From: Oceanococcus sp. HetDA_MAG_MS8
Lineage (GTDB): Bacteria > Pseudomonadota > Gammaproteobacteria > Nevskiales > Oceanococcaceae
Assembly: GCA_019192445.1 (NCBI GenBank)
Contig: JAHCMK010000003.1
Span: 310,001-374,000, forward strand
Reading direction: 5' to 3'
DNA: 64,000 nt
Position numbers and translations under genes: made by a program
Shown: positions 52,833 to 61,628 of the stretch, one piece after another
Layout: the number at the start of each line of letters is the position of its first letter
How positions within the stretch are numbered: the first letter of the stretch is position 1
Notes under the pieces: generated by a model
Database searches by the model: none
The model's input: the letters and a program-made list of their open reading frames with translations, nothing else
Told to the model about the DNA's origin: nothing

Positions 52833-55800
52833 GGTTGAGTAGATCCTGAATGATGCTGGTGTCGGACAAGGAGCCTCCTTGCGTGAGATCGATGCCCTGC
52901 AATTGAATGCTGTGATCGACCGCCGTACTACTGTAGCCGCTGCTGAAGTCGCCGTCTCGGCTGATTTGTATGGTGGTGTCACTGCCGTTGGTTTCAAAGT
53001 GCAGGTAGTCGCTAAGGTCTTCCCCTTGCTCACCTTGCAAAAGGTCGCGCAGGTCTAGGCGATCGCCTCCAGCATCAGTAGCTGCTGAGGTCCAATCGGT
53101 GATGACGTCCACTCCGCCGTCGGCATCATCGAAGCGCCAAATGAAGGTGTCGCTGCCGTCACCGCCACTCAGGGTATCGTTGCCCGCACCACCCTGGAGC
53201 TGATCTTTGCCCAGTCCGCCGAGGAGGTCGTCCTCGCCGCCATGGCCGAAGAGAATGTCGTTACCCAGCTCGCCCAGCAGAGTGTCATTGCCGTTGCCAC
53301 CAAAGAGCTGGTCATCGCCGCTACCACCGGCAAGGCTGTCGTCGCCGTCACCGCCAAGTAGACGATCCGGCGTAGAAGCCCCACTGAGGCTATTGGAGTT
53401 GTCACTGCCCTCGGTGATCTGCACCGAATTCGCGCTAATACTGACCTGGCCGCTGGCCGAATCGCCATCGTTATCCAGCGCGACGTAGGTGAACACCGTT
53501 GTTGGCATGCTGGCATCACCAGTGGTGGGCACAAAGCTGTAGTCGCCGGAGACAAAGTTCAGTTCCAGTTCGCCGCCAGACAAGGTTGTAATCGTAATTT
53601 GACTCGCTGCCGCATCGAAGCTTGATCGGTCCGTGCCCCCACTCACCAGTACGCTATTGGTACCGAGGTCATAGCGATAAGTGGTGCCGTCAATGGAGAC
53701 CTCGCTGAGGTGGGCGCCATCGGCTCCGGCCTGCAACTGCAGTTCGCCGCTGCTCAGCAAGTTGCCGCGGGTGGTGTTGGCTACGGTGTCGTCTAGGGTC
53801 TGCTCCAGATCGTTAAGGCTGGTCACGATCACAGCGTCGCGGTTTTCTCCTGATTCTCCATCATGTGCGATGGGGTTCAAGTTGCTTTGGTTAACGTTAT
53901 CACCCAAGCCCATGGCGTAGGCCGAAATAAATTCGGTATTGAGAAAATCGACCCACTCGGCTTCTTCGGAGGAGTTAATGCCTCGGCTGCCGTCAGGGCG
54001 TGTTGGCCTACCATCGGAGAAGAAGTAGGCGATGTTTTGGGCATTGCTCAAAGCGCCAGTACTGGCAAAAGCGGTCTGCGCAGTGTCGAGTGCGGCATCG
54101 TAGTTGGTTTGCCCGCCAGCGCTCAGGCCTGAGAGGTCGCTCTGCGCCTGTGCAATGCTGGTCCAACTGCTGCCAACCGCTTGGGCGCTGCCGGAGAAGG
54201 CCACAATGCGCACGGCTACGTCGCCAAATTCCGCGTAGCGGCTCATCAGGCTGTTGATGGCTGAAATGGCGGAGGCTAAACGTGTTTGCCCGCCTATACC
54301 GTCATTGGTGCCCATGCTTCCAGATACGTCTAAGACCACAAGCAGGTTGGTGTCTAAGAACTCTACGGATTGATCGATAGAGTCCGCGCTGGGGGCATCG
54401 TCTTCGACATTAATCTGCAAGGTGGCTGTAGTGCTGTCTTGGCCGTCACTGGCCACCACACCAAAATCGATGCTCAGAACATCCTCGCTAGTGGAGTCTG
54501 GATGATCTAGCGGACGAAGTAAGTCGAACTGGTAATTGCCATCGTTATCAATGCTCAGGCGGGCAACCTCTTCACCGCCTGCAGTGGCCACCAGTGTTTG
54601 GGTGTTATCACCCTGCCAGCTCAGGGTTTCCCCGCCGCTGGTCAAACTCGTGCTGGGGGAAACCAGGCTTAGTTCCACCGCATCTCCATCCGCATCGCCG
54701 ACTGTCAGTTGGCCTGTGACCTGCGTGGCATTGGAGGTATCACTAGGGTTGCCGGTGGTATCGGGTATACCGCCAGCCAGCCCTTCCTCAGACACAGCAG
54801 CGGTTGCTCCACTGAGGCTGGGGGCGTCATTCACACCGGAGACATTCACGGTGACGGTGGCCGTATCCGTGGCATCGCCATCGGAGATGGTGTATTCGAA
54901 GCTGAGCGTGCCGTTGTAGTTGGTCGCGGGCGTGACGGTAACCGTGCCATTGGCATTGAGGGTCACACTGCCATTAGCAATGGCGACCGAGTCGCCAGCT
55001 GTCACAGCCGTACCGGCAATCTCGACTACGCTGAGGGTATCGCCATCGGGATCAGAGTCATTGCCGAGAATGGCCAGGGTGACCGGTGTGTCTTCGGGCG
55101 TGGAGTCCGAATCGTTCACAGCCACGGGGCCGTCATTGCTACCGGTGACCGTGATGGTCAGGGTGGTGGTATCGGTGCTGGAGCCATCCGATACCGTGTA
55201 GCTGAACACGTCGCTGACCGAGTCGCCATCATCCAGGGCTTGGGCGGCAGCGTTGGGCGTATAGCTGTAGCTGCCGTCGGCGTTGAGCGTCAAAGTGCCG
55301 TAATCGCCGGCCAAAGCGGAACCGACCGTTCCGGTAGTTCCTCCGAAGGCCACGGCGCTCACGTTTAGGGCATCGCCGTCGGGGTCGGTGTCGGCTTGCT
55401 CGCCAGCCTCAGGTGCGGTGATGACGTTGCCTGACAGAGCGGGGCCGTCTTCGCCAACGCTCCGCACATCCGGCTGAGCCGTGGGGCTGTCGTTCACACC
55501 AGAGACATTGACAGTTACGGTGGCCGTATCGGTCGCATCCCCATCGGAGATGGTGTACTCGAAGCTGAGCGCGCCGTTGTAATTGGGAGCCGGCGTGACG
55601 GTGACGGTGCCGTTAGCATTGAGGGTCACACTGCCATTAGCAATGGCGACCGAGTCGCCAGCTGTCACCGCGGTGCCAGCGATTTCGACCACGGAGAGCG
55701 TGTCACCATCCGGATCAGAGTCATTGCCGAGAATGGTCAGAGTGACCGGCGTATCTTCGGGCGTGGAGTCCGAATCGTTCACGGCCACGGGGCCGTCATT

Positions 55801-58800
55801 ACTCCCCGTGACCGTAATGGTCAGAGTGGTGGTATCGGTGCTGGTACCGTCAGAGACGGTGTAGCTGAACACGTCGCTGACCGAATCGCCATCATCCAGA
55901 GCTTGGGCGGCCGCGTTGGGGGTGTAGCTGTAGCTGCCGTCGGCGTTGAGCGTCAAAGTGCCGTAATCGCCGGCCAAAGCGGAACCGACCGTTCCGGTAG
56001 TTCCTCCGAAGGCCACGGCGCTTACGTTTAGGGCATCGCCATCAGGATCGGTATCGGCTTGTTCACCAGTTTCGGGAGCCGTGATGACATTTCCTGAGAG
56101 GGTGGGCCCATCTTCCGTGGTAGAGCGGCTGTCGGACAGGGCAGTCGGCCCATCATTCACGCCGGAAACATTCACGGTCACTGTGGCGGTGTCCGTAGCG
56201 TCCCCATCGGAGATGGTGTACTCGAAGCTGAGCGTGCCGTTGTAATTGGGAGCCGGTGTGACGGTGACGGTGCCATTGGCATTGAGGGTCACGCTGCCGT
56301 TAGCAATGGCGACCGAGTCACCAGCCGTCACAGCCGTACCGGCAATCTCGACTACGCTGAGGGTATCGCCATCGGGCTCGGAGTCATTGCCGAGGATAGC
56401 CAGTGTGACCGGCGTATCTTCGGGAGTTGAATCGGAGTCATTGACGGCCACCGGACCATCATTACTCCCCGTGACCGTAATGGTCAGAGTGGTGGTATCG
56501 GTGCTGGAGCCATCCGACACCGTGTAGCTAAACACGTCGCTGACCGAGTCGCCATCATCCAGAGCCTGGGCGGCCGCGTTGGGCGTATAGCTGTAGCTAC
56601 CATCGCTGTTCAAGGTGAGCGTGCCGTAATCGCCCGCCAAGGCAGAGCCCACAGTGCCGCTGGTAGCACCAAAGGCTACGGCACTGACATTAAGTGCATC
56701 GCCGTCAGGGTCGATATCGGCTTGCTCGCCAGCCTCAGGTGCGGTGATGACGTTGCCGGTCAGGGCGGGGCCGTCTTCGCCAACGCTCCGCACATCGGGC
56801 TGAGCCGTGGGGCTGTCGTTCACACCAGAGACATTGACAGTTACGGTGGCCGTATCGGTCGCATCCCCATCGGAGATGGTGTACTCGAAGCTGAGCGTGC
56901 CGTTGTAGTTGGTGGCGGGCGTGACCGTGACGGTGCCATTGGCATTGAGGGTCACGCTGCCGTTAACAATAGCGACCGAGTCGCCAGCCGTCACCGCGGT
57001 GCCAGCGATTTCGACCACGGAGAGCGTGTCACCATCCGGGTCAGAATCGTTGCCCAGAATCGCCAAAGTGACCGGTGTGTCTTCGGGCGTGGAGTCCGAA
57101 TCGTTCACGGCCACGGGGCCGTCATTGCTACCGGTGACCGTGATGGTCAGGGTGGTGGTATCGGTGCCGGAGCCATCCGACACCGTGTAGCTGAAGACAT
57201 CACTGACGGAGTCGCCATCATCCAGGGCTTGAGCGGCGGCGTTGGGCGTGTAGCTATAGCTACCGTCGCTGTTCAAGGTGAGCGTGCCGTAATCGCCCGC
57301 CAAGGCAGAGCCCACAGTGCCGCTGGTAGCACCAAAGGCCACGGCGCTCACATTGAGTGCGTCACCATCAGGATCGGTATCGGCTTGCTCACCAGCCTCA
57401 GGTGCCGCGATGACGTTGCCGGAGAGGGTGGGGCCGTCTTCGGAAGTGCTTCGTGCATCGGCTAATGCCACAGGTGCGTCATTAACGTTGTTGACGTTGA
57501 CCGTGACCGTTGCAGTGTCAGTTTGATCACCATCAGTAATGGTGTATTCAAAACTTAAGCTGCCGTTGTAATTGGGGGCCGGGGTGACGGTAACCGTGTT
57601 GTCAGCATTGAAAGTGACGCTGCCGTTGGCAATAGCAATAGAGTCCCCAGGGTTGAGCGCAGTGCCAGCAATGCTAATGACGCTGAGGGCATCTCCTTCG
57701 GGGTCAGAGTCGTTATCGAGTATAGCCAGCGTGACTGGGGTGTCCTCTGGAGTATTCCCTACATCATCTTGGGCCACAGGGCCGTCGTTGCTGCCTGTGA
57801 TGGTGAAGCTCAGCGTGGTGGTGTCGGTTGCTGTTCCGTCGCTGATGGTGTAGGCGAAAACGTCCTGCACAACGTCCCCTTCGCCTAGGGCTTGTGCAGC
57901 CGCGTTGGGGCGATAGCCGTAACTGCCATCATCATTGATGACCAAATCGCCATAGTTGCCGGCCAAAACTGAACCGATGGTGCCACTGGTTGCCCCGAAG
58001 CTGATGGCAACCACGCTCAGGGCATCGCCGTCAGGGTCTGTATCTGCTTGTTCGCCCGCCTGAGGTGCGTTGATGACATTCCCGCTGATGACGGAAGTGT
58101 CTTCATTGAGGCTGCGCTCATCCGCTAATGCATTGGGACCATCATTCACCCCCGTCACATTGACTGTGACGGTCGCGGTATCCGTTTCATCGCCATCAGA
58201 GATGGTGTACTCGAAGCTGAGCGATCCGTTGTAGTTGGGTGCAGGGGTGACGGTGACGCTGCCGTTGGAGTTCAGGGTGACGCTGCCATTGGTAATAGCC
58301 ACGGAGTCGCCGGGTGCAACGGGTGTCCCTGCGATCTCGACCACATTGAGGGCGTCGCCATCGGGATCGCTGTCGTTGCCGAGTATGGCCAGGGTCAGTG
58401 GAAGGTCTTCTGGGGTGCTTCCCAAGTCGTCTTGAGCAATAGGGCCGTCATTGCTGCCCGTCACCGTAAAACTGAGTGTCGTGGTGTCTGTCAGAGCCCC
58501 GTCCGAGACCGTATAACTAAAGACATCCGTGACCGAGTCGCCATCGTCCAGCGCCTGTGCTGCTTGGTTGGGAACGTAGCTGTAGCTCCCATCACTGCCA
58601 AGGACGAGATTGCCGAAGTTGCCCGTGAGGACATTTCCGACGGTTCCAGCAATACCACCAAAGCCCACTGCCACGATGCTGAGTGCATCGCCGTCTGGGT
58701 CTGTATCGATTTGCTCACCTGCCTGAGGGGCACTGATGACATTGCCTGTCACCCCAGCGGCGTCCTCGTTACTGAGTCGTTGATCAGGCTGTGCAAGCGG

Positions 58801-59562
58801 AGCATCGTTCACATTGGTGACGTTGATGGTCACCGTTGCCGTATCGGTGTTTCCACTATTGTCTTGGATCGTGTAGGTGAAACTATCCGGACCAGTGCTA
58901 TTCGGGGCTGGCGTATAGGTGATGCTGGTGCCACCCGCATTGATTGTGGCAATGCCATTGTTGGGGGAAGTCACCGCGATGATGGTCAATGGGCTGCCAT
59001 CCGGGTCGCTGTCATTGCCCAGCACATCAATCTGCACTGGGGTGTCTTCCGGCGTGGAAATGATGTCGTCTACGGCATCGGGCTGTTCGGCTTGGTTTGC
59101 TTGGCCAATGTCTTCAGCGCTGCCGTCCCTGTCGCTTGCTGTGCCACCAAGCTGAGCATCGGAAACAGATTCCTGAATGCGCTCCAGGCGCACAAAGCTG
59201 TGTCCTTCTCCTTCGGGCGTATTGCCCGGCCCTGCTGCGGTGGCTTCTAGTTCGGATTCAAAGTCGGCACCTGCCAAGATGGCCTCAACCAGCGGGTCCA
59301 CGTCATCGACGGAGGCTTCATCAGGGGTCGGGCGGGTGCTATTCGCCCACTCGATGGTCACCAAGGCCTCCATCTGTGGGGCTAGGACCAAAGGAGGCCC
59401 ATCCACCAACTGAACGCTCACCGGAGCATCCTGAGTATTGGTAATTACATCACCAACTCTTAAAACTTCGCCAGGCTGAGCGGGCCGTTGTTCTTGCCCT
59501 GGCTGTTGAATGAGGACTCCTTGAGCCTGGGGCAGGGTAGCAATCGCAGCAGTATCAGTCAT
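52810..59562 (-). CDS. LapA-type RTX adhesin with retention module and VCBS/cadherin-like repeats
   Basis: This 2250-residue surface adhesin should be secreted by LapB/LapC/TolC. Its N-terminal retention module (residues 1-130) carries TAAG at 108-111 in ESELEATAAGPGNTP, the LapG cut motif. Six tandem 221-residue units follow, each a VCBS-like part (DPDGDALNVSAVAFG) and a cadherin-like part (STPEDTPVTLAILGNDSDPD). Then come a von Willebrand A domain with DVSGSM, calcium-binding GGxGxDxL nonapeptides and a C-terminal type I secretion signal with VDVITDWTSAATDAGGDRLD. I use ATG 59562, not GTG 59589, because TAAG then falls near the position known in LapA. Small for the family. Confidence 0.9.
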   Translation of the reverse strand: MTDTAAIATLPQAQGVLIQQPGQEQRPAQPGEVLRVGDVITNTQDAPVSVQLVDGPPLVLAPQMEALVTIEWANSTRPTPDEASVDDVDPLVEAILAGADFESELEATAAGPGNTPEGEGHSFVRLERIQESVSDAQLGGTASDRDGSAEDIGQANQAEQPDAVDDIISTPEDTPVQIDVLGNDSDPDGSPLTIIAVTSPNNGIATINAGGTSITYTPAPNSTGPDSFTYTIQDNSGNTDTATVTINVTNVNDAPLAQPDQRLSNEDAAGVTGNVISAPQAGEQIDTDPDGDALSIVAVGFGGIAGTVGNVLTGNFGNLVLGSDGSYSYVPNQAAQALDDGDSVTDVFSYTVSDGALTDTTTLSFTVTGSNDGPIAQDDLGSTPEDLPLTLAILGNDSDPDGDALNVVEIAGTPVAPGDSVAITNGSVTLNSNGSVTVTPAPNYNGSLSFEYTISDGDETDTATVTVNVTGVNDGPNALADERSLNEDTSVISGNVINAPQAGEQADTDPDGDALSVVAISFGATSGTIGSVLAGNYGDLVINDDGSYGYRPNAAAQALGEGDVVQDVFAYTISDGTATDTTTLSFTITGSNDGPVAQDDVGNTPEDTPVTLAILDNDSDPEGDALSVISIAGTALNPGDSIAIANGSVTFNADNTVTVTPAPNYNGSLSFEYTITDGDQTDTATVTVNVNNVNDAPVALADARSTSEDGPTLSGNVIAAPEAGEQADTDPDGDALNVSAVAFGATSGTVGSALAGDYGTLTLNSDGSYSYTPNAAAQALDDGDSVSDVFSYTVSDGSGTDTTTLTITVTGSNDGPVAVNDSDSTPEDTPVTLAILGNDSDPDGDTLSVVEIAGTAVTAGDSVAIVNGSVTLNANGTVTVTPATNYNGTLSFEYTISDGDATDTATVTVNVSGVNDSPTAQPDVRSVGEDGPALTGNVITAPEAGEQADIDPDGDALNVSAVAFGATSGTVGSALAGDYGTLTLNSDGSYSYTPNAAAQALDDGDSVSDVFSYTVSDGSSTDTTTLTITVTGSNDGPVAVNDSDSTPEDTPVTLAILGNDSEPDGDTLSVVEIAGTAVTAGDSVAIANGSVTLNANGTVTVTPAPNYNGTLSFEYTISDGDATDTATVTVNVSGVNDGPTALSDSRSTTEDGPTLSGNVITAPETGEQADTDPDGDALNVSAVAFGGTTGTVGSALAGDYGTLTLNADGSYSYTPNAAAQALDDGDSVSDVFSYTVSDGTSTDTTTLTITVTGSNDGPVAVNDSDSTPEDTPVTLTILGNDSDPDGDTLSVVEIAGTAVTAGDSVAIANGSVTLNANGTVTVTPAPNYNGALSFEYTISDGDATDTATVTVNVSGVNDSPTAQPDVRSVGEDGPALSGNVITAPEAGEQADTDPDGDALNVSAVAFGGTTGTVGSALAGDYGTLTLNADGSYSYTPNAAAQALDDGDSVSDVFSYTVSDGSSTDTTTLTITVTGSNDGPVAVNDSDSTPEDTPVTLAILGNDSDPDGDTLSVVEIAGTAVTAGDSVAIANGSVTLNANGTVTVTPATNYNGTLSFEYTISDGDATDTATVTVNVSGVNDAPSLSGATAAVSEEGLAGGIPDTTGNPSDTSNATQVTGQLTVGDADGDAVELSLVSPSTSLTSGGETLSWQGDNTQTLVATAGGEEVARLSIDNDGNYQFDLLRPLDHPDSTSEDVLSIDFGVVASDGQDSTTATLQINVEDDAPSADSIDQSVEFLDTNLLVVLDVSGSMGTNDGIGGQTRLASAISAINSLMSRYAEFGDVAVRIVAFSGSAQAVGSSWTSIAQAQSDLSGLSAGGQTNYDAALDTAQTAFASTGALSNAQNIAYFFSDGRPTRPDGSRGINSSEEAEWVDFLNTEFISAYAMGLGDNVNQSNLNPIAHDGESGENRDAVIVTSLNDLEQTLDDTVANTTRGNLLSSGELQLQAGADGAHLSEVSIDGTTYRYDLGTNSVLVSGGTDRSSFDAAASQITITTLSGGELELNFVSGDYSFVPTTGDASMPTTVFTYVALDNDGDSASGQVSISANSVQITEGSDNSNSLSGASTPDRLLGGDGDDSLAGGSGDDQLFGGNGNDTLLGELGNDILFGHGGEDDLLGGLGKDQLQGGAGNDTLSGGDGSDTFIWRFDDADGGVDVITDWTSAATDAGGDRLDLRDLLQGEQGEDLSDYLHFETNGSDTTIQISRDGDFSSGYSSTAVDHSIQLQGIDLTQGGSLSDTSIIQDLLNRGQLIVD
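54820..58800 (-). repeat. Six tandem 663-bp units within the adhesin gene
   Basis: Equivalent positions recur every 663 bases exactly (54920, 55583, 56246, 56909, 57572 and 58235 mark the same point in successive units). Each unit encodes 221 residues. The four units nearest the C-terminal end are nearly identical, even at silent sites in many places, while the two nearest the N-terminus have diverged. Boundaries are approximate. Confidence 0.85.
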
Positions 59563-59616
59563 GGCGGAAGATTCTGAGTGGAGGGTCACCCTTCAAGCCT
59601 AGAAGCTTGTCGCCGC

Positions 59617-59645
59617 TGCGGAATCGTACCTTGGTCCGATACGCA
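59617..59645. promoter_or_regulatory. Imperfect inverted repeat before the adhesin gene
   Basis: TGCGGAATCG and CGATACGCA are imperfect inverted arms separated by 10 bases, between the LuxR-like gene and the adhesin start. It could be the LuxR-like protein's operator. Speculative. Confidence 0.3.
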
Positions 59646-59646
59646 G

Positions 59647-60264
59647 CTAGCTTGGAGTAGACGGTGCTGTGAGTTGACGCTTATGCATTCGCGCGGCCAG
59701 TTGCAAGCGGTCGCGGACTTCGGCTTTTTTGAGAATCGCCGTGATGTGCGATTTGGCCGTTCGCTCCTCAATGCTTAAGTGACGGCAAATTTCTTTGTTG
59801 TTCATGCCGTCCAAGATGCAGCCTACGATTTGTTTTTCCCGGGGCGTAAAGCGATTCCACACTGCATCATCGTCGCGCAGGGGTTCCCGTAGAGCTTGTA
59901 GGCCCTGCTGCATGAGGTCTGCGCCTACCCAATAACCGCCATGGCTCACCACCTCAGCCACATCCTGCAGCATCTCGGCAGTTGCCAGGCTGTGGCAGTA
60001 GCCTCGACATCCTTGGCGCAGACAGCGCAGGGCCGCTGCAGGATGGGGGTGGCGACTCAGTATCATGACCAAAGCCCTGGGATGGCTGCGAACCACCCTG
60101 GATACGGCCTCCGCCGGCGGATCCTCCAGCCACAGCATGCTATTCCGCTCAAGGCCAGACTGTGCGGGTTGTAGCGGCCATTGATGTCGCAGTACAGCCT
60201 GCGGAAAGGCCCGCTGCCAATGCGGCAGCAGCTGCGGCTCTGAACTGATAAATATGTGATCCAT
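59647..60264 (-). CDS. LuxR/NarL-type regulator with degenerate receiver domain
   Basis: This 205-residue protein ends with a LuxR/NarL-type HTH: FTPREKQIVGCILDGMNNKE then RTAKSHITAILKKAEVRDRL. The N-terminal 120 residues have the size and pattern of a receiver domain, with LVMILSRHPHPAAALRCLRQ and GCRGYCHSLATAEMLQDVAE. The usual acidic pair and phosphoacceptor Asp are not seen: the beta-1 strand reads FISSEP and the beta-3 strand MLWLEDPP. It may thus work without phosphorylation. Its ATG overlaps the lapC stop by one base (TGATG), and the adhesin gene follows 85 bases later. It probably regulates the adhesin locus. Confidence 0.82.
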   Translation of the reverse strand: MDHIFISSEPQLLPHWQRAFPQAVLRHQWPLQPAQSGLERNSMLWLEDPPAEAVSRVVRSHPRALVMILSRHPHPAAALRCLRQGCRGYCHSLATAEMLQDVAEVVSHGGYWVGADLMQQGLQALREPLRDDDAVWNRFTPREKQIVGCILDGMNNKEICRHLSIEERTAKSHITAILKKAEVRDRLQLAARMHKRQLTAPSTPS

Positions 60265-61628
60265 CAGCGCTCCCGAAACGCCGTGTGGCGGGCCCGCAGG
60301 ACGGGCTTGAACAGGTACTGCAGCAAAGTTTTTTTGCCGGTGACGATATCAACCTCGGCCAACATGCCAGGGATGATGGGCATGCCTTCGGCCAATTCTG
60401 GGCTAAAGGTGCGAATACGGGCGATGTAATGAGCGCTGCCGTCTTCCGCAATGACAGAATCGGCGGCGATTTGTTGGACTTCCCCGTCCAGACCCCCAAA
60501 AATCGCAAAGTCATAAGCCGAGAACTTCACGACGGCCGGTTGCCCAGGGCGTAAAAAGCCAATGTCTCTGGGGCGGATTTTGGTTTCCAAAATCAGGGTG
60601 TCGTCTAGCGGCACGATCTCCAATAGCTCGCTGCCAGGCTGCACCACACCGCCCACGGTATTCACCAATAATTGCTTCACTGTGCCGCGTACAGGGGCCC
60701 GGATGATGGCGCGATCCACCCGGTCTTCCAGGGCTGCGCTGGATTGGTTTAAGGACTGAAGCTCAGCCAAAGTTTCAGTGAGCTCTTCTTGAAGCTGATT
60801 ATTGGACTGGCTGCGAATTTGCTCGACTTTGCGCTCGGCCTGCTTATACGCAGATTGCACACGCAGGATTTGCGCAATGGCCTGGTCGCGCTCACCGACG
60901 AGGCGGGCTTCTTCGCGTTCTAGCCTGAGGATTTCGACCTCCGAGACTGCGCCAGTGCGCAGCAGTGGCCGGGTTACAGCCAGCTCTTTACGAACCAGCC
61001 CCAATGTTTGCTTGGCTTGGTCGCGCCGCGCGCGCGCTTCTTGAATTTCGCGTTGACGCTGTTGGATCTCTTGCTCGGCTCCAGCCACCTGTGCGCGCAG
61101 CTCTTGGCGTTGTGCCCTGTAGGCCTCCTCCTCGCTACTCACAATATCTGGAGCCTGCGTGCGCAGGCTGTCGGGTACGCTAAATTCCAGCCCGCTTAGC
61201 ATGGCGCGTAGGCGCGCGGCACGGACCTCCAAATAGGTGGAGCGCGAGCGGGATTCTCCGAGGTTGGAGGCAAAGCGTGTGGTGTCGATTTGCATAAGCA
61301 GCTGTCCTGGCTGCACTACATCGCCAACGCGTACTTTGATGGCTTCCACAACGCCGCCATCGACGGCTTGTACAACCTGGAGCTGAGAGGACGGAATCAC
61401 CCGGCCATCCCCACGTGCAATTTCATCAATTTCGGCATAAGCCGCCCACCAAAGCAGTGCAGCGATCACCAGCATGGATAAATACATGAGCCGCCTCGCA
61501 CGCAGGGGCTCTTGATTGAGCAGAGCGTACTCAGCGTCGGCTTCCCAGCTGTCGTTGCGCGGCTGAGTGCCGCGGGTGATGCGGCCAATAGCGCGAACAT
61601 AGCGCGGCGTGGGTACGGACTCGGTCAT
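60264..61628 (-). CDS. lapC: LapC-like HlyD-family membrane fusion protein of type I secretion
   Basis: The 454-residue protein is the periplasmic adaptor linking the ABC transporter to the TolC-type channel. It has an N-terminal cytoplasmic tail, one membrane helix (LSMLVIAALLWWAAYAEIDE), the lipoyl-like half GDGRVIPSSQLQVVQAVDGG, then long coiled-coil hairpins with RAQRQELRAQVAGAEQEIQQ. The second lipoyl half and beta-barrel follow (APVRGTVKQLLVNTVGGVVQ and GMLAEVDIVTGKKTLLQYLF). It overlaps lapB by four bases and the LuxR-like gene by one. Specificity for the adhesin is inferred from context. Confidence 0.92.
   Translation of the reverse strand: MTESVPTPRYVRAIGRITRGTQPRNDSWEADAEYALLNQEPLRARRLMYLSMLVIAALLWWAAYAEIDEIARGDGRVIPSSQLQVVQAVDGGVVEAIKVRVGDVVQPGQLLMQIDTTRFASNLGESRSRSTYLEVRAARLRAMLSGLEFSVPDSLRTQAPDIVSSEEEAYRAQRQELRAQVAGAEQEIQQRQREIQEARARRDQAKQTLGLVRKELAVTRPLLRTGAVSEVEILRLEREEARLVGERDQAIAQILRVQSAYKQAERKVEQIRSQSNNQLQEELTETLAELQSLNQSSAALEDRVDRAIIRAPVRGTVKQLLVNTVGGVVQPGSELLEIVPLDDTLILETKIRPRDIGFLRPGQPAVVKFSAYDFAIFGGLDGEVQQIAADSVIAEDGSAHYIARIRTFSPELAEGMPIIPGMLAEVDIVTGKKTLLQYLFKPVLRARHTAFRER

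Noticed and set aside
52446-53033. Longer 195-residue version of the small gene after the adhesin
   Set aside because: The first 67 residues lie inside the adhesin's C-terminal secretion signal and do not resemble the family.
56722-57465. 247-residue plus-strand open frame opposite the adhesin
   Set aside because: Antisense shadow of repeated Asp/Gly-rich adhesin codons; low-complexity Gly/Arg/His translation.
54920-58435. Series of 93-residue plus-strand open frames every 663 bases
   Set aside because: They are the complement of the tandem adhesin units and repeat only because the units repeat; no start signals or family resemblance.
54820-58800. Long regular repeats considered as CRISPR or satellite DNA
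   Set aside because: Period is 663 bp, fully coding in frame, with no short direct repeats separated by unique spacers.
58432-59250. 272-residue plus-strand open frame opposite the adhesin N-terminus
   Set aside because: Antisense to the well-supported retention module and first units; no domain recognised.
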